From NCBI RefSeq assembly GCF_021130785.1, contig NC_060213.1, positions 70,638,001 through 70,702,000 of the forward strand: 64,000 bases of DNA, written 5' to 3'. Position numbers and translations under genes: made by a program. The stretch comes from Homalodisca vitripennis (taxonomy: Eukaryota; Arthropoda; Insecta; Hemiptera; Cicadellidae). Under the pieces are notes generated by a model. It worked only from the letters and a program-made list of their open reading frames with translations. It had not been told where the DNA came from and made no database searches. Positions 1-12,540 of this stretch are shown in pieces (position 1 is the first letter of the stretch; the number at the start of each line of letters is the position of its first letter).

Positions 1-3000
1 AAGTCTCAGTAGTTAAAATTAATTTAATTATTTCTAGGAGGATTCACGCCCCTAGTTTTTGAAGATCCTCTCCAGTGAGTCCACTCTTAGAACCATTTTA
101 CATTCCTTTCCTTTGGGACACGGTCCCACATGCTATCTACTGTGATCAGGTCGATGTAGCCAGCCTACGCTATTTACTATCAAGGTGCTTGACTGATTGC
201 AGTAACAGCCTCATAAGGAGAAGGCAGGAAATTATGAATGATTAAAGAGCTTTCTAATGTTTTTAAATAATTTAGGTGTATCATTTAAATCTGTGTACCA
301 TCTGCATGGTCTTGATCGTGTATGCGCGGTAGGCCTACCGTTGAATGTTTTTTTTGTTTGTTTTTATGTGTGTTTTATTTTTAGATATATGTATCACTGA
401 AAACCACGCATGGAACACTTTTATCTATTACTTTGCCACGTTTATATTATTACTTAATTTTTAATGTTAATGTAAACATTAAAAATGTTTTCAATACAAA
501 TTCCAAAGATATATACATATATGAATTTGTAAAGAAACTTTTTAAAAACTTTACATCTTAAAATTATATTAGTTTAGCCCTGTGATGAAAAATATTAAAT
601 CATAACACTTTACAGTTGTTCTATGCTGTTTCACATAATTAGTTTAGATTAGTTGAGTTAATTTTAACTCTATTTATATTTGTTTCAGAGTTTTGTACAT
701 TAAATTGCATAGATTCGTATATTTTAGTTGAGACAAATTACACGAGATTGGGCACTTCAATAAAGCCAGCCTAAACTAATAACTCCAAAAATTATATATA
801 TCTTTCCTTCAGCTATCTTTACCGCTCAGCAATGTTTCTTTAGAAAATAATATATTACAAGCACAGTAATCTTTTTGAAATGTAAGGACTTCGGGCAATA
901 GTTGTTCACATAGGGCATCGGGACTACACTGAAAATATTATACACAGAATGTACTGTTACTATTCAATTTATGTTTTTTAAATTTTTTTTAGGTAAAAGG
1001 CAGGAAAAAATGCAATTACGCACGCAGGTGGCCAGCCTGTAGTGTGGGAATCCCCTAAAAACGGGTTTACCCACTAAAAAACCTCCTCTACTCTTTAGTC
1101 ACTTTATGTTGCAATATTATAATATTTTTAATACTAATCAATTTATGGTAGTAATAAAACTATATAATTACTTACACTAGTTAGAATATTTTTTACCTAA
1201 TATGTGACTATAATCTTTAGTTTTTTGCAAAACATAACATCAAAAATTTTATGAGTCATAATATAAGATCAAAATTTCATAAATATTTTTCTACAATAAT
1301 TTGGACATTTCCTGAGGTTAAGCTCAAGATATATTAGATAGTTTCCGATGAATAACACGCAAAATTAATGATAAAATAAAAATAAATAGTTGGAGATCTA
1401 CCAACATTACAATATTATACTAGCTTCAAATTTAAATGTGGGGCCAGTAGGATCTTTCAGACCAATTCAGATTTTTTAACTACCCTATTAACCTGAGTGA
1501 ATTACCTTTTCCTTTTGAGGACATATTGATTTACGGAGAGGGAAGTGATATTAATGAATTTTCTTTCTAGATAAAGTGTAAGTATATACGAACATATGAA
1601 TTGTACTTATAGGTAATATTTATCAAAATTAATCTTTGTTGAAATTGTTTGAACATGCTAAGCTCTCTTACACTTATGCCATGTAATTAAGTCACAGGCC
1701 ACTAATTACTTTCATAAGAGGTTTATCTGCAGAGCTCCAGGCAACTCTTCTAAAAGCTTAGAGTTATTCAAGCTACTATGTCATCTTTGCAACTAAAGCT
1801 GCTTTGAAACCAATTTTTGTAACAAGGTAAGAGTACAGAAACTAAGTGTTCTGTAGCAGGTTTTCGCTGAGGTTTCATGTTCAAGCGTGTAGCTCACTTA
1901 ATTGGGGTGAAAGTGGTATTAGGTCATACTACAATGTAATTCATATGATCGTACTCAGTTTGTTAGAGATATATATTATTTTTTTAATTTCTCTGTGGAA
2001 TAATGGTTGCCCTCTACACGATTACAACTCTCTGTAACAAAATCATACGAAAGATCTGGAAATAAAAGCTTTTTTGGGGTTTTAAATTTTTTTTTTTTTA
2101 ATCGTTCAGGAAATTGATGTGTAAAAAATTGTTCTAAAACAAGCCTAATATGGGTTTTGCAAAAAGAAGTACAGGAATGCCATCTTCACTTTTAGTGATG
2201 CACCTCTTTAGAGGGGTGATGTGGGACAACCATATTGACAGCTTATGTTTAAAGGGTTTCACCAGAGAAACACGTTTGATGTTTCTAAATAATCAAAGTT
2301 ATATGTGAAAGCTCTGTTTGTTAATTGCGCTAAAACAGCGTAATTTGTTACAGCATATCCATATTTCAATTAAAATTTTAAATAATGTGGTAGCTGTTCT
2401 ATATGTTTAATTTATATACAACTTTATAAAACTTGAGTTGCTTTAGGACAGAGTCTTCTCAATAAAATAGTACAGAAGGACCGCTTTAGAAATTTACAAA
2501 TGGGGGCCAAGCTTATCATAAAGCTCTCTGAATAATTCAGGTAATTTAATAGCAGCTACTTCTATGTTTAAAGATTTTTTTACTCTAGTTGACTAGTTCA
2601 TTAAGAACCAATGCCTCAAGGATCATTAGTAACACAAAACACATCCTTATTCTGCTCTAACTGCCTGTCTGAATGCCTGATAAACGTAATAATAATTTTA
2701 TGAGAATTTCGATACGTCCAATACAATTAATGTGAATTTTATTTAAATTAGAACAAGATAATAATATTTTTTATCAATGAAAACACTTGTTGGTAACGGT
2801 CAGCCACATGACGTAAAAATGACATGCACTATTATTAAACGTTATGTTTTCTTATTTAGAAGTGAAGATTAATGTAAAACTTTCTACATACTATAGCCTA
2901 TGTAATTGACAAAATATCGTATAGAAATACATGCAGTCTTATTTGTAATAAATTTAAAGGAGAAGATTGATGATTTGGTTTGGAAGGAGGCAGAAGCTCT

Positions 3001-4740
3001 GTGTTAAATTAATTCTTCTTATTTGATAGTAATAACTTATTATCATTGTCGTTACTAATGCAGTGATTAATATTGTGTAGCTTTAGGCTGTGGCCGATAT
3101 ATTACTGTAACCTAAGCATAAACGGGCGTTAGCATCATAGAAACCAATATCATCAGCTTCAGGCTTCTATATTGTGTTCTCATAAAACTTTTACTACCAC
3201 GTCTGGTTGGAAGGATTGATTGAGAACCACGAAACTGGATTTTGTTACGATTGCGAGTGTTTTGATACGCATAATAAGTATTTTATGATTCTTTATTAAG
3301 TATAGTTTTGGCAAAGTATACCGAACATGTGAGTATAATACAAATTCTTTTTCAAACCAAAATCGAATGTTACTTTGTATATTTAAAGAAAAGAAGCATT
3401 TTCTTAGATTCCCGATCTATAACTGCAATTTCTATCCATGAAAAGTGTCTTTAGTGGAAACCAGTAAGAGATACTCAGGTACTGTAGATTATTCTTTTAA
3501 AATATACTAAACCGCACGTACCCTGAGTGTTTAAATCACCATTAGGTAACTTTTAGTTAATCTGTTCAGTTCTGGGATGGGTTCTTCTTTTTATTTCCTG
3601 GGACAGCTTTATTAGTTACGTCAAAAAATAACCTTAAAGTAAAATGTTCACACCAAATTGATAAATCTATTGACATTCCCAAGAATTTAAACCTCAAATT
3701 CTCTATTAAAAAGCAGTTGAATGGCGGTTTTAGAATCTTATAACGTCAGATTGAACCTCTCTTATCTGCAACCTAGCCTCTTCGTTTGGAATTACTTCGA
3801 TTAATTTGTGTATTTTACCAAGCATGAACTTTTTAGTTTTAAATTATGTTATTTGAGCTTCATTGTCTATCTGTGTGTTGCAGCAGCAACAATGCAGCGT
3901 GTGTGGTATTTTTTCTTTGTTAAATATGGTACATAAAAACCCTCACGAATTTAATATGGAGCAATATATTTGTGTTCTTTTTATTTGATTGCTGATTAGT
4001 TTGGACAGAGATGAATTATATTGTTATTTACAACAATCCGTTATAGGCATTTAAGTCCAAATTTATCTGAATTAGGCAATGTCATCAGATTTTCGATATG
4101 TAATGTCTTAAATAATATGCTGCTATTGATGGAGAGAGACTCTCCACTACAGCAAGCAGCTTCAAGAACCCTTACTTGCGTCAAAAATGTCTAAGCCTCT
4201 TTTACAACCACGCTCACTAGTATTATCACGATACAATGTAATTGCCCTTACTCACGTGGAGGCGTAGGATAATCAACTGACCTAATGAACCACTCTCATC
4301 CCTGGTGTATTACGTCATCATGGCCTTTATTAATGACATCAGTTTTTAAACGTATCGTGTATACATTATTATGTGCGTGCATGTTTTATTTACTAAAGCA
4401 TGTATTAAATTGATCTCAAAAAGCTACAGAGTTCTAAATTCCATATGTTACCTTATTGATGAGCCATTCGTGATTAATATTGCCTTCCTGATTAGTTGTC
4501 AATAACCATCACGTCCAAATGTTATTGCGAAACTACAAATAACTAGCTAGACAGAAAGATGGATGTTCTATTCGGTAAGTTTAAATTTCATTTACACGTA
4601 AACATTTTTTGGCATGTAATTTTTTAACAAAGCAACAAACCTGTGACCTTAGACAAATCACAGTTTCCTGAACCATTCAGACTATATTTATACTATGATA
4701 TACTAATCACTGTGTTGAATAGAAGAAAACAAAAGAAACA
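1..4740. other. AT-rich intergenic DNA, no gene recognised
   Basis: The longest open frame here is 63 codons (1846-2037) with no recognisable motif. I see no tRNA, no known element and no splice-bounded exon that I would defend. A short hairpin with 6-bp arms (GGAGAG/CTCTCC) lies at 4131-4145 but has no context that would give it a role. Confidence 0.6.
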
Positions 4741-5275
4741 TTTTTACTTCTATATTTTGGGGAATTTAATACCACTGTCTTCAGGAATTATTAAATACAA
4801 ATTAATATAAAAAATATAACACGTAAACAAGAATTAAGAAAACATAAATGTAAACACAGTGCACAACATTTGATAAAGTCCAGCTGACGTGAAATTTTTC
4901 TAATTTTAATCTTGTTGGAACAAGTTAATTTTTATAAAGGATGGAATACAACTGGTAATTTATGATACATTTTGAATCTATTAAAATTATTTAAAAAGTT
5001 ATCTTAAATTTAGACCAAGTGGATTTTTTGTGTGTCAACATAATTTGATGAGCTTGATCCATGTGCTTTAATTTTAATCTGTTTTAGTTTTCATCAACCC
5101 ATGGTGGTAGTTGGTGTATTCCTTTTAATTTAAAACACTCTTCAATTTTGTTTTGTTTTATGTTTCTAGACAATGTCTTGCCAATGGTTTATCTTCATCT
5201 TTATTGAATATGTCAAACCTATGCCCTGTCATACGGATTCTTGAATGGTTCGATATTTGGCCGATGTTAATGTTA
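4741..5275 (-). mobile_element. Degenerate Penelope-like element, 3' part with GIY-YIG remnant
   Basis: Read on the minus strand, 5170-5270 gives a block with the residues GQ, RIRMTGHR, D and KDEDKPLARH. This is the usual end of the GIY-YIG endonuclease of Penelope-like retroelements (a Q/T-S stretch, then R-x-R-M-x-G-H, then KPLA-H). Downstream (5000-5070) the DNA resembles the same region of the better-preserved copy at 27640-27700, with TTAAATTTA, CC-A-GTGGA and GATGAGCTTG-TCCATG in the same order. At the 3' edge (4750-4785) TCTATATTTT and GTCTTCAGGA match the end of the other copy. The reading frame is broken and no RT domain is visible. The residues after the GH differ from the 27-29 kb copy, so this is a different PLE lineage. 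Family assignment is good; boundaries are approximate. Confidence 0.65.
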
Positions 5276-5403
5276 ACACTGATTAGCTTTGATCATGATG
5301 TAAATCATCATTTTAATATATTATATAATTAATGAATCCAGATATAATAACTTATAAAATTTAAGTAATTTTTACCCAACACTGATCAGCTTTGATCATG
5401 ATG
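5275..5403. repeat. 26-bp direct repeat, 103-bp period
   Basis: AACACTGATTAGCTTTGATC and the following ATGATG at 5275-5300 recur at 5378-5403 with one T/C difference. The repeat abuts the end of the PLE remnant, so it may be part of that element or a flanking duplication. The unit contains the near-palindrome TGATCAGCTTTGATCA. Confidence 0.75.
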
Positions 5404-8400
5404 ATTTAATATTGGGAAAAAGTTGAGGAAATATGTTTTGGTGACATTTAAAACTCAATAATTTAAAATACAAAACATAATATGTGTTCAAAAGGGGTAA
5501 TAGTCATGTGTTTAATAGCATTTACTCCTTTTTTTACTTAGTTTCAGCATAGAGTAAACTGATATGTTAGAACAAATGATGATAGGTGTTGAATAATCAA
5601 TGAAGGTATATGTAAACGTTAAAGTGTTTAACGTAATTCTTAATTGCAAAGTATAACAAAACATTTACTAATTGAAGATGAATTCAATTCGCATAAATGT
5701 ACGTCCTTAGCTTCATGCTAGAAAAGGACACCAAAGCAAGAGATTGTAAAGAGCAGCATTGACCGTTTATGTAGAATTTGAAAAGTGGTAGTTCTCTCTT
5801 GTTAATTTCGTTGCAATAAACTGTTTATAATTGTTCGTGACCCTAATTCACGAGGTCATTTTTTTTGTCCAATCTCTCATTTAGCAGCGTGAGCGATAGA
5901 CACGTTTATCACAATAGGGGGGTAAATGAAAGTAATACAATTAACGAGGCGTCGGAGAGTTAACAGTCGTTGTTAGCGTCGTCAGTATTGCAAGAAATCG
6001 ATCAATGGTTTGAATTATAAATTAATATGTAGTTAAAGAGTACTAAAACTAATTCATAAGAAAATATTGTAGCGTAAAAACCATGTAACATAAACAAACA
6101 GTAGCCATATTAAATTAAATGTTCTTAAAAATTAGCGTTTAGTGATGTCATCGTTCTCTATGTTCCTCTTAGGAAATTCGTAATAATAAATATTAGAATA
6201 CAATATGAGAGATTTTATAAATTAATTAATATTGATAAACTTAAGGTTGTTATATCAAATTTTGTAAATGGTAAGTAATAAACTAATACGTTACTATTGA
6301 ACTGCAAGTAAAGTACTCGTACATTGAATTCAGAAACGCGTTGCAACTAGAAAATGTTTAACGATGGTATTTCACATAGGTAGTTAGGTTTGTATAGTAC
6401 TATAGATTTGATCGATACTATAATTTTGTAAACAAAGTTCGACGATCTTTAGAAATAGTATCTTTTATCTTGATATTTTGCAGATGCCAGTCTCTAAATT
6501 GTTGATTGAAATTTAAATCTACAATGTAAAGGTCGATTATAGATTAAAATACTATATAAATTTATATATTATTACTATTTCCTTAATATAATGTAAATAT
6601 TTGCCTCTATTGTACATTGTTTTAAACCGTTGAATTGATTGATAACCAAGAAATAAGCTTCAACAAAGAGGATATATTTTATATGCAGATTTTAAGTAAT
6701 GATCGAAGGAAATGCAAAAGCTAAGGATAATTAATGTATAAGTGTGATTGCATTAGCAAGATTAGTCATGGCTTTGACACTGATACCAAATTAGCACTAA
6801 TGTATTGTTAATGGTTAAGGGTTAGTGACTCGAGTGGTTGGAATAGTTTCACTTCTATCTGCCTGTCCAAACAATATAACGAGAACATACTGATCAAAAT
6901 TCTTGAAAATTTAAGTGAAGCTTTATAGAATTATTTTACTCTGGTATTTGGTTTAATGATTGTGAACAGGTTGGTATAGGTCTTATAGTTAACTATTATG
7001 TTAATGAGAAAGTTCTAAAAGAAATAAATTTGTAGTCTAACTGAATAAAATTATATGAAGTTAACATGCACCCTAATCAGATGAGCAGCAGATGGAAAAT
7101 TTTGCATCCAATTTCAGACTAAAATAAATAACTACAATTAATTTAGTTTGTGCATTTTCTTTCAAAGATGTTATATGTTCTACTTTAAACCGTTTTAAAA
7201 CTAATTTTCTGGAGAGATATATGAACGTCCATAACCAGGTTTGATGGATATATTTTTACAATTACATGCTAACTTTTCCAAATGTTTAAAGCGTTAATTT
7301 TAAATTAATTACTAAATTAATACTATTATGAACATTTTATGTAGTGTTTAACGGTTTAATTAAACATGTGTAAGACTATAAAAAACTTTACAGTTATTCC
7401 TATATTTATTTAATGTGGATGTTAACTCGCGTTACGAAATTATCATGTTTTATAAAATTTACCTTATATCTGAATAATACTTGGTAAATTTTACAGCTTT
7501 GAACACTGATTACTTTCGGCTGAAACAATTCCAATGTACTCGTATATCTGAGCTCCTTACCAAATGCTGTTATTTCCCCATAACTCTCAAGATTTAAAAA
7601 CATATATTAGCGTTTTACACCATATGTATAAAAAACAAAGACCTTGAACACGTTTAGGTGTATTTAACCTAATATATAGCACACATAATTTAACTTTGTA
7701 TAATGTGTATTCGTATCTATATTAAAGAATACCTCTGATTTACCTACGTATTTATATGCAATACCAATGTAAATACGCAAGCGTTAAAGGTACTTTCTTT
7801 TTATTGTTAATTTGTATTTAGGAAAAATACACTTTTAAAGGTAAGAAGAGTGTCGGAATGTATACGTGTATGACGTATTTTCGTATTTCTTTAAAAACCT
7901 ATTATAGTAACAAAGACAAATAGACTTTGACATCAATATTTAGAAAATGTTTTGTTTTCCTAACTTTATGCCTTAATTTACTTATAGACTAGGGTAGGAA
8001 ATGTTATTGAGGTTTAAAATGCTTTGGTGAAAGCCAAGATTGCCTTTATGACTGCCCTTGCTACCTTTAGCGGAAAGGGTCACGATAAAGCAATGTTACA
8101 ATAAAAAGCTATAATTCCTGTGTATTGAAGCTTACTAGAACCTTGACAAAAAACTACCTTTTTTATTTCGGATATTACATTTTGAACAAACATGACGCTG
8201 TCAAATATAACAAAACGGAATTCTAATGGCTGAAAATATTTAAAAACTTTGTGTTGGAAATTAAATAGTTAGAGCTTTGAATATATATTGATAGAAATAA
8301 TTGTTTTATATATATATATATATATATATCAAGATTTTTATCAGTATATTTGAGACTGCAATCGCCATATTGTGATATTTTTCTAGCAACAAATAGTTTT

Positions 8401-9188
8401 AATATAGTCATATCTAAATAAAAACTGAATTAATAGTTGAATTAGTTGATCTATCCTTGTTATTATAACGTAGTTGTAAAACTCCCGCTTTTGGTTTGGG
8501 GCGTACCTTTGGATATACTAAGGCCGGGATTAAATTATTCCTTTGGAACAATGTGTGCCAGCAAACTTTATTTAGTTTTCAATAAGTTGGTTAGGCACAA
8601 AGTTATGATTAAATCATCCACTGTTATTAGGTTTCCGGTTATATATTTTGTTTCTAAAACAGAAGTCATTAAAATATATATTAGGTAAATTTATATATTT
8701 GTTAGCAATGAACGATTCCTTTCAGGACCATTATTTTTGACTGTATCCAAAATATATATTGTCCATAAAAAAGCGATTGTGAAAAGTACTACGTCATTTC
8801 AGATTTTTCCAAGTATTTTGGGACAAACTTTTAATGTGGTGAGTAATAACTGCAATAAAATATGAATTTTCAAACACTATACTGAAACATAACTACGTTA
8901 AAAAAATATTTGTTGTTTGAAAATTCATCTTAATTTCTGATGAATATATTTTTATTTTTAGAAAATGGATTGTTTTAATATGATGTAAGTAACACATGTA
9001 ATAAACTATATAATAACAAATAAACTAATATTTTATTTGTTTTTAAAATTAAATACTTATACGGTTTGGTAATAACAAAGCTTTGTGAGTTTGCTTAAAA
9101 ATACAAATGTTGATGATAACAACAGTGTATTGATTGATGCACACGTTGTGATAACACGAAAAATCATCAGTTAAAGATATTTAATAAA
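5404..9188. other. AT-rich intergenic DNA, no gene recognised
   Basis: Only short frames are open (65, 62 and 80 codons at 7406-7603, 8223-8411 and 8446-8688), none with a recognisable domain. A (TA)n run at 8307-8329 lies inside one of them, which argues against coding. A possible anonymous interspersed repeat of the kind common in arthropods sits near 6840-6960, but I could not align it to a family. Confidence 0.55.
8307..8329. repeat. (TA)n microsatellite
   Basis: About eleven uninterrupted TA units in an AT-rich setting. Simple sequence, likely polymorphic. Confidence 0.9.
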
Positions 9189-9190
9189 TA

Positions 9191-9220
9191 AGGTGTCTAT
9201 AAAAGAACTCCGGGGTTTAA
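9191..9220 (+). repeat. 5' TIR of the mariner-type element
   Basis: Starts AGGTGTCTATAAAAGAACTC directly after a TA. It matches the reverse complement of 10530-10556 over about 26 bp; transposase would bind here. Confidence 0.88.
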
Positions 9221-9410
9221 AAAATTCCTATTTTTAAAACTATAAAAGATAGCAACATTTGATTAATTCCTTTGAAACAAGTAGCTCAAAGAGTTTTACT
9301 CATACCAATTGGGAATGTTTCTCTCAACAGTTGGCAGCACTGCGGAGCGTTGACCTTGAAATGACGTAGCGGCTGCGGCAGGCAGTCAGTGTCGTCTGGA
9401 CTGCCGCGCT

Positions 9411-10412
9411 ATGGCGACCCCTCAACAAAAGGCTCAGTGTGTTATTTGGCTCATAGAAACTAATTCTGTTGTTACTGTACAAAGAAACTTTCGACGTAGC
9501 TATGGTGTTGACCCGCCTACAGACAAAACAATTCGTCAGTGGTAAAGTGCGTTCAAGGAAACAGGAAGTGTTTTGAAGCAAAAGTCGCCGGGTAGGCCGC
9601 GTGTGTCTCAAGAGAATGTAGACAGAATCCGAGCTTCATGCACTCGAAGCCCTAAGAAATCGGTAACAAGACGCAGTCTGGAATTGGGATTACCAAGATC
9701 AACAGTCCATAAGGTAATTCATAAAAGACTTCGTTTAACTGCCTATAAGATTCAACTTTTACACCATATCAAACCGGCAGACAAGGTTAAGTGATTCGAC
9801 TTTTCTGTTTCTATGCTGGCTAAAATTGATGAAGATAACGATTTTTTTTAAAGTGTGGTTTTTAGTGATGAAGCTACTTTTTATGTGAACGGAACTGTAA
9901 ACAGGCATAATTGCAGAATTTGGGGTTCACAGCCGCCCCATGAGTTTATTGAGTACGAACGTGACACGCCCAAAGTGAATTTTTGGTGTGCTCTTATGTC
10001 ATTTTTTGCCGAAAGGAATATCAATGGTGATGTCTATTGTGACATGTTAGAGGAGTATGTTTATCCTCAGTTGGATGACATTGAGGCGGAGAAAGGTTTA
10101 GTTTACTTCCAACAAGATGGGGCGCCGCCACACTTCAGTTTGCGTGTGCGTGAGTCACTGGACGCTCGTTTCGGTAACAGGTGGATCGGAAGGGAAGGGC
10201 CTATTCCATGGCCACCAAGGAGCCCTGATATGACTCCGTTGAACTTTTTCTTCTGGGGGCATATCAAGAATATTGTTTATGCGGAGAAAATTCGAAATGT
10301 TCGCCATCTCAGTGAACGAATAGTGAATTGCGTGGCGTCCGTTCCCCCAGACATGCTCGCCAGGACATGGGAAAGAGGTAGAATACCGTTTCGACGTGTG
10401 CCGTGCCACTAA
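9411..10412 (+). pseudogene. Broken mariner/Tc1-type transposase (cut-and-paste, TA target)
   Basis: The frame opens with ATG at 9411 (MATPQQKAQCVIWLIETNS...) and runs 333 codons to TAA at 10410-10412. The N-terminus is the helix-turn-helix seen in insect DUF4817-type transposases (residues 1-60), followed by the SPGRPRVS linker and a second HTH (about 65-125). The DDE/D domain follows: FSDEATFYV carries the first Asp, FQQDGAPPHF the second, and the third should lie in RSPDMTPLNFFFWG, where Asn stands in place of the expected Asp. Forty-one residues separate the second Asp from this Asn, a DD41D-like spacing. In-frame stops are at 9543-9545 (TAA), 9792-9794 (TGA) and just before 9855 (TAA). 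No frameshift is needed. An antisense open frame (10155-10409) is a shadow. Confidence 0.88.
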
Positions 10413-10529
10413 CGGAGCTCACATTGAACTTTACTAAGTTGTTAAAAAAATCTTGAAAATGTAAGCTTTCTAATCATGTATAAAACATGTATGTACGTTT
10501 TTTTACTTTATTAAAATATTTTGTCTTAA

Positions 10530-10558
10530 AACCCCGGAGTTCTTTTATAGACACCCCG
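10530..10558 (-). repeat. 3' TIR of the mariner-type element
   Basis: ACCCCGGAGTTCTTTTATAG then ACACCCCG, directly before the TA at 10559-10560. Inverted copy of the 5' TIR. Confidence 0.88.
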
Positions 10559-10560
10559 TA

Positions 10561-11005
10561 TTGTACTATCACCCTATTAATCTTGAAGGTTCATTATTAA
10601 TTTTCTACCTTAAAATATAATAATATCAACTGAAACTATACAGTAAAGACAACAAGCGAACATGTTTACACTATTTAAAGGGGTTGTATATTGTAGTTTA
10701 CTGCTAATACAAAGGTGTGAGTCGCTATCAACGTCACACTCTCTATCCACTTTACAGGATCGTAGATTTTTGCAATTCATAATGAATAAATAAACAGGTT
10801 CATAAATCAATGCTACTTAAAACTCATATTACTAATCACATGCAAACAATAGAAATAGGTTAGCACAAGCTAACGAGTTTACTGGTATATTTACTGCATG
10901 TTCCCAATAAGCTCAGAAGAATATATGAACAACGTTTAAATTTATTTAAACACTCATAAGAGGTCTAGTAAAAGTACAAACAAAACATTGATTACTTATA
11001 TATGT
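10561..11005. other. Intergenic, nothing recognised
   Basis: AT-rich DNA between the mariner-type element and a LINE tail. One 66-codon open frame on the minus strand (10610-10810) has no recognisable features. Confidence 0.5.
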
Positions 11006-11306
11006 GCTCTAACGCCCAAGGTGTTAAAAACTCGTTTGAAACGCTTTTTAGTGTCACAAGCATTTTATAATGTAGACGAGTTTTTAGCATATGATTGGGA
11101 GACCACCAATTAAAAAGACTGACTGAATCCATCGCTGGAAGTGGGAATCATTGCCGAATGAATGGATGTATGTAAATTTGTAAATTGTATGTCTGAATGA
11201 GATCTATTGTGGTGTGTATGACAAAATTCTAGCAAGTAAAAAGTTGACTTTTGCCATGCGTTATAAAATGGTCCGGCAATAAAAAATCTGATTTGATTTG
11301 ATTTGT
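11006..11306 (+). mobile_element. 3' end of a 5'-truncated LINE (jockey/CR1-like), with short tail repeats
   Basis: From 11006 the plus strand translates ALTPKVLKTRLKRFLVSQAF then YNVDEFLAYDWETTN and stops at 11111-11113. A K-x-L-K-x-x-L-...-F-Y-N/S-V-D/E-E-F ending is characteristic of the C-terminus of the ORF2 protein of jockey/CR1-like insect LINEs. About 190 bp of 3' UTR follow, ending in AATAAAAAATC and a TGATT-type tail (TGATTTGATTTGATTTG, 11289-11305), the usual termination of these elements. Nothing recognisable as RT lies upstream, so this is a dead-on-arrival 5' truncation. The clade cannot be fixed without the RT domain. Confidence 0.7.
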
Positions 11307-12488
11307 TGTATTAGTATTACTACCACAGTAAGACTAATAAAGGTTAATTAAGATTCTATCAATAGTTAAAATATCAAAATTTGTGTATGTTTCACCAATA
11401 AATCAGGTTATAATCCGAATAAAAATATTATTATGTATCCTCATTCACCCTTTTATTATGCAGCAAAAAGGAAAGTACATACAAACAGTTGTGAAAAATA
11501 TTTAGCTGTGTCTTCCGACTAACATTGTGTACGTCACAAGTCATATTCCTTATGTTACATAAAACAATCAAATAGTTTGTTAAGGATTTTATCTAGTTAA
11601 TTTTTCATTTTGTGAAATAATTATTGAATGGGTAATGACTTCAATATTAATACGACTGTTCTGTATTTAGAAAACCACAAAATATTACATAAAATTAGGG
11701 GTAATAGTCTTATGTTACTCAATATATTGTATCATGATGGATTTATAGTTGGCATAGCAATATTTTTCATATAATATTTGTTTTTTAAAATTAAAATTGA
11801 TAATTCAATAATACCAATTGGACACCGAATTAGTCCTCGAACTCACTAATGCATCTTTGATAAATTTAAGTGTTAATATAACCTAATATATATTCATGTA
11901 TTTTTAGTTGTAATAGCTAGTTAATTAAAAAAACAGCAGCTAGAAATTACTTTTTGATTGTTGATAGTAAATTAATATATTATTATAATATATTAATTTG
12001 TTTTTGTTAATACTAAACATTTTCCTTTTTTTATAAATTGTGTGCATTATTTCATTAATTCATATACAAAGTATGTTGAATGATGTATTTTTTTGTAACA
12101 GTTGGTATTAAATTTAAAAAAGTGTAAATACATAAGTGTGATATTATACATTTTTGTGTATAGTATTTTACTCGATTCGCAGTAACAACGACTATATCAA
12201 AGGACGTAGTGTTCTTTTTGTTATCAATATTGGTTCTCGAACAACACAAAACCAGAGGCGATGAAGTCGGATATACCTCCGGTAATGATAACGCAGGAAA
12301 CCGCCCTACCCCTACAAAATGAATGTCTGTTAGGGATAAATAATGGCAAACATCTTTTATGTTCACATCAATTAAAAAATATGTTTTTTAAACACCAAAG
12401 TCTTTACAAAAAATCATTATGCAATATTGTTAGTGTGTTAGTTTATATGTAACATTTAACCCACGTAATATTAAAAACACGTTATATC

Positions 12489-12540
12489 CGGCATGGTCTA
12501 GTAGCGTGGCGATGTGAGATATTTATGATTCCAGATATGG
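12489..12540 (+). repeat. Possible tRNA-derived SINE head (A-box-like)
   Basis: CGGCATGGTCTAGTAGCGTG resembles the 5' end of a tRNA with an A-box (TGGTCTAGTGG-type). No B-box (GGTTCGANNCC) follows at the right spacing and the sequence decays into AT-rich DNA, so this is at best a truncated tRNA-derived SINE or a chance match. Confidence 0.25.

Larger units (their letters stand above)
9191..10558 (+). mobile_element. Mariner-type DNA transposon with TIRs, inactive
   Basis: Both ends carry the same inverted sequence, GGTGTCTATAAAAGAACTCC followed by GGGGTTT (9192-9218, and its reverse complement at about 10530-10556). TA dinucleotides flank the element at 9189-9190 and 10559-10560, as expected for the Tc1/mariner TA target. 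The outermost two bases differ between ends (A versus CGG), so one tip is slightly eroded. The body is GC-richer than the flanks and holds one transposase reading frame (9411-10412) that keeps a single frame throughout but has three stops. There is about 190 bp of 5' leader before the ATG and about 120 bp after the stop. Structure and length fit a complete, recently inserted but inactivated copy. Confidence 0.9.

Noticed and set aside
9324..9611. 95-codon antisense frame over the mariner-type element
   Set aside because: Shadow of the transposase and its leader in another frame.
10155..10409. 84-codon antisense frame
   Set aside because: Runs opposite the catalytic part of the transposase; a shadow.
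12055..12366. 103-codon minus frame
   Set aside because: No domain, and the composition is not protein-like.
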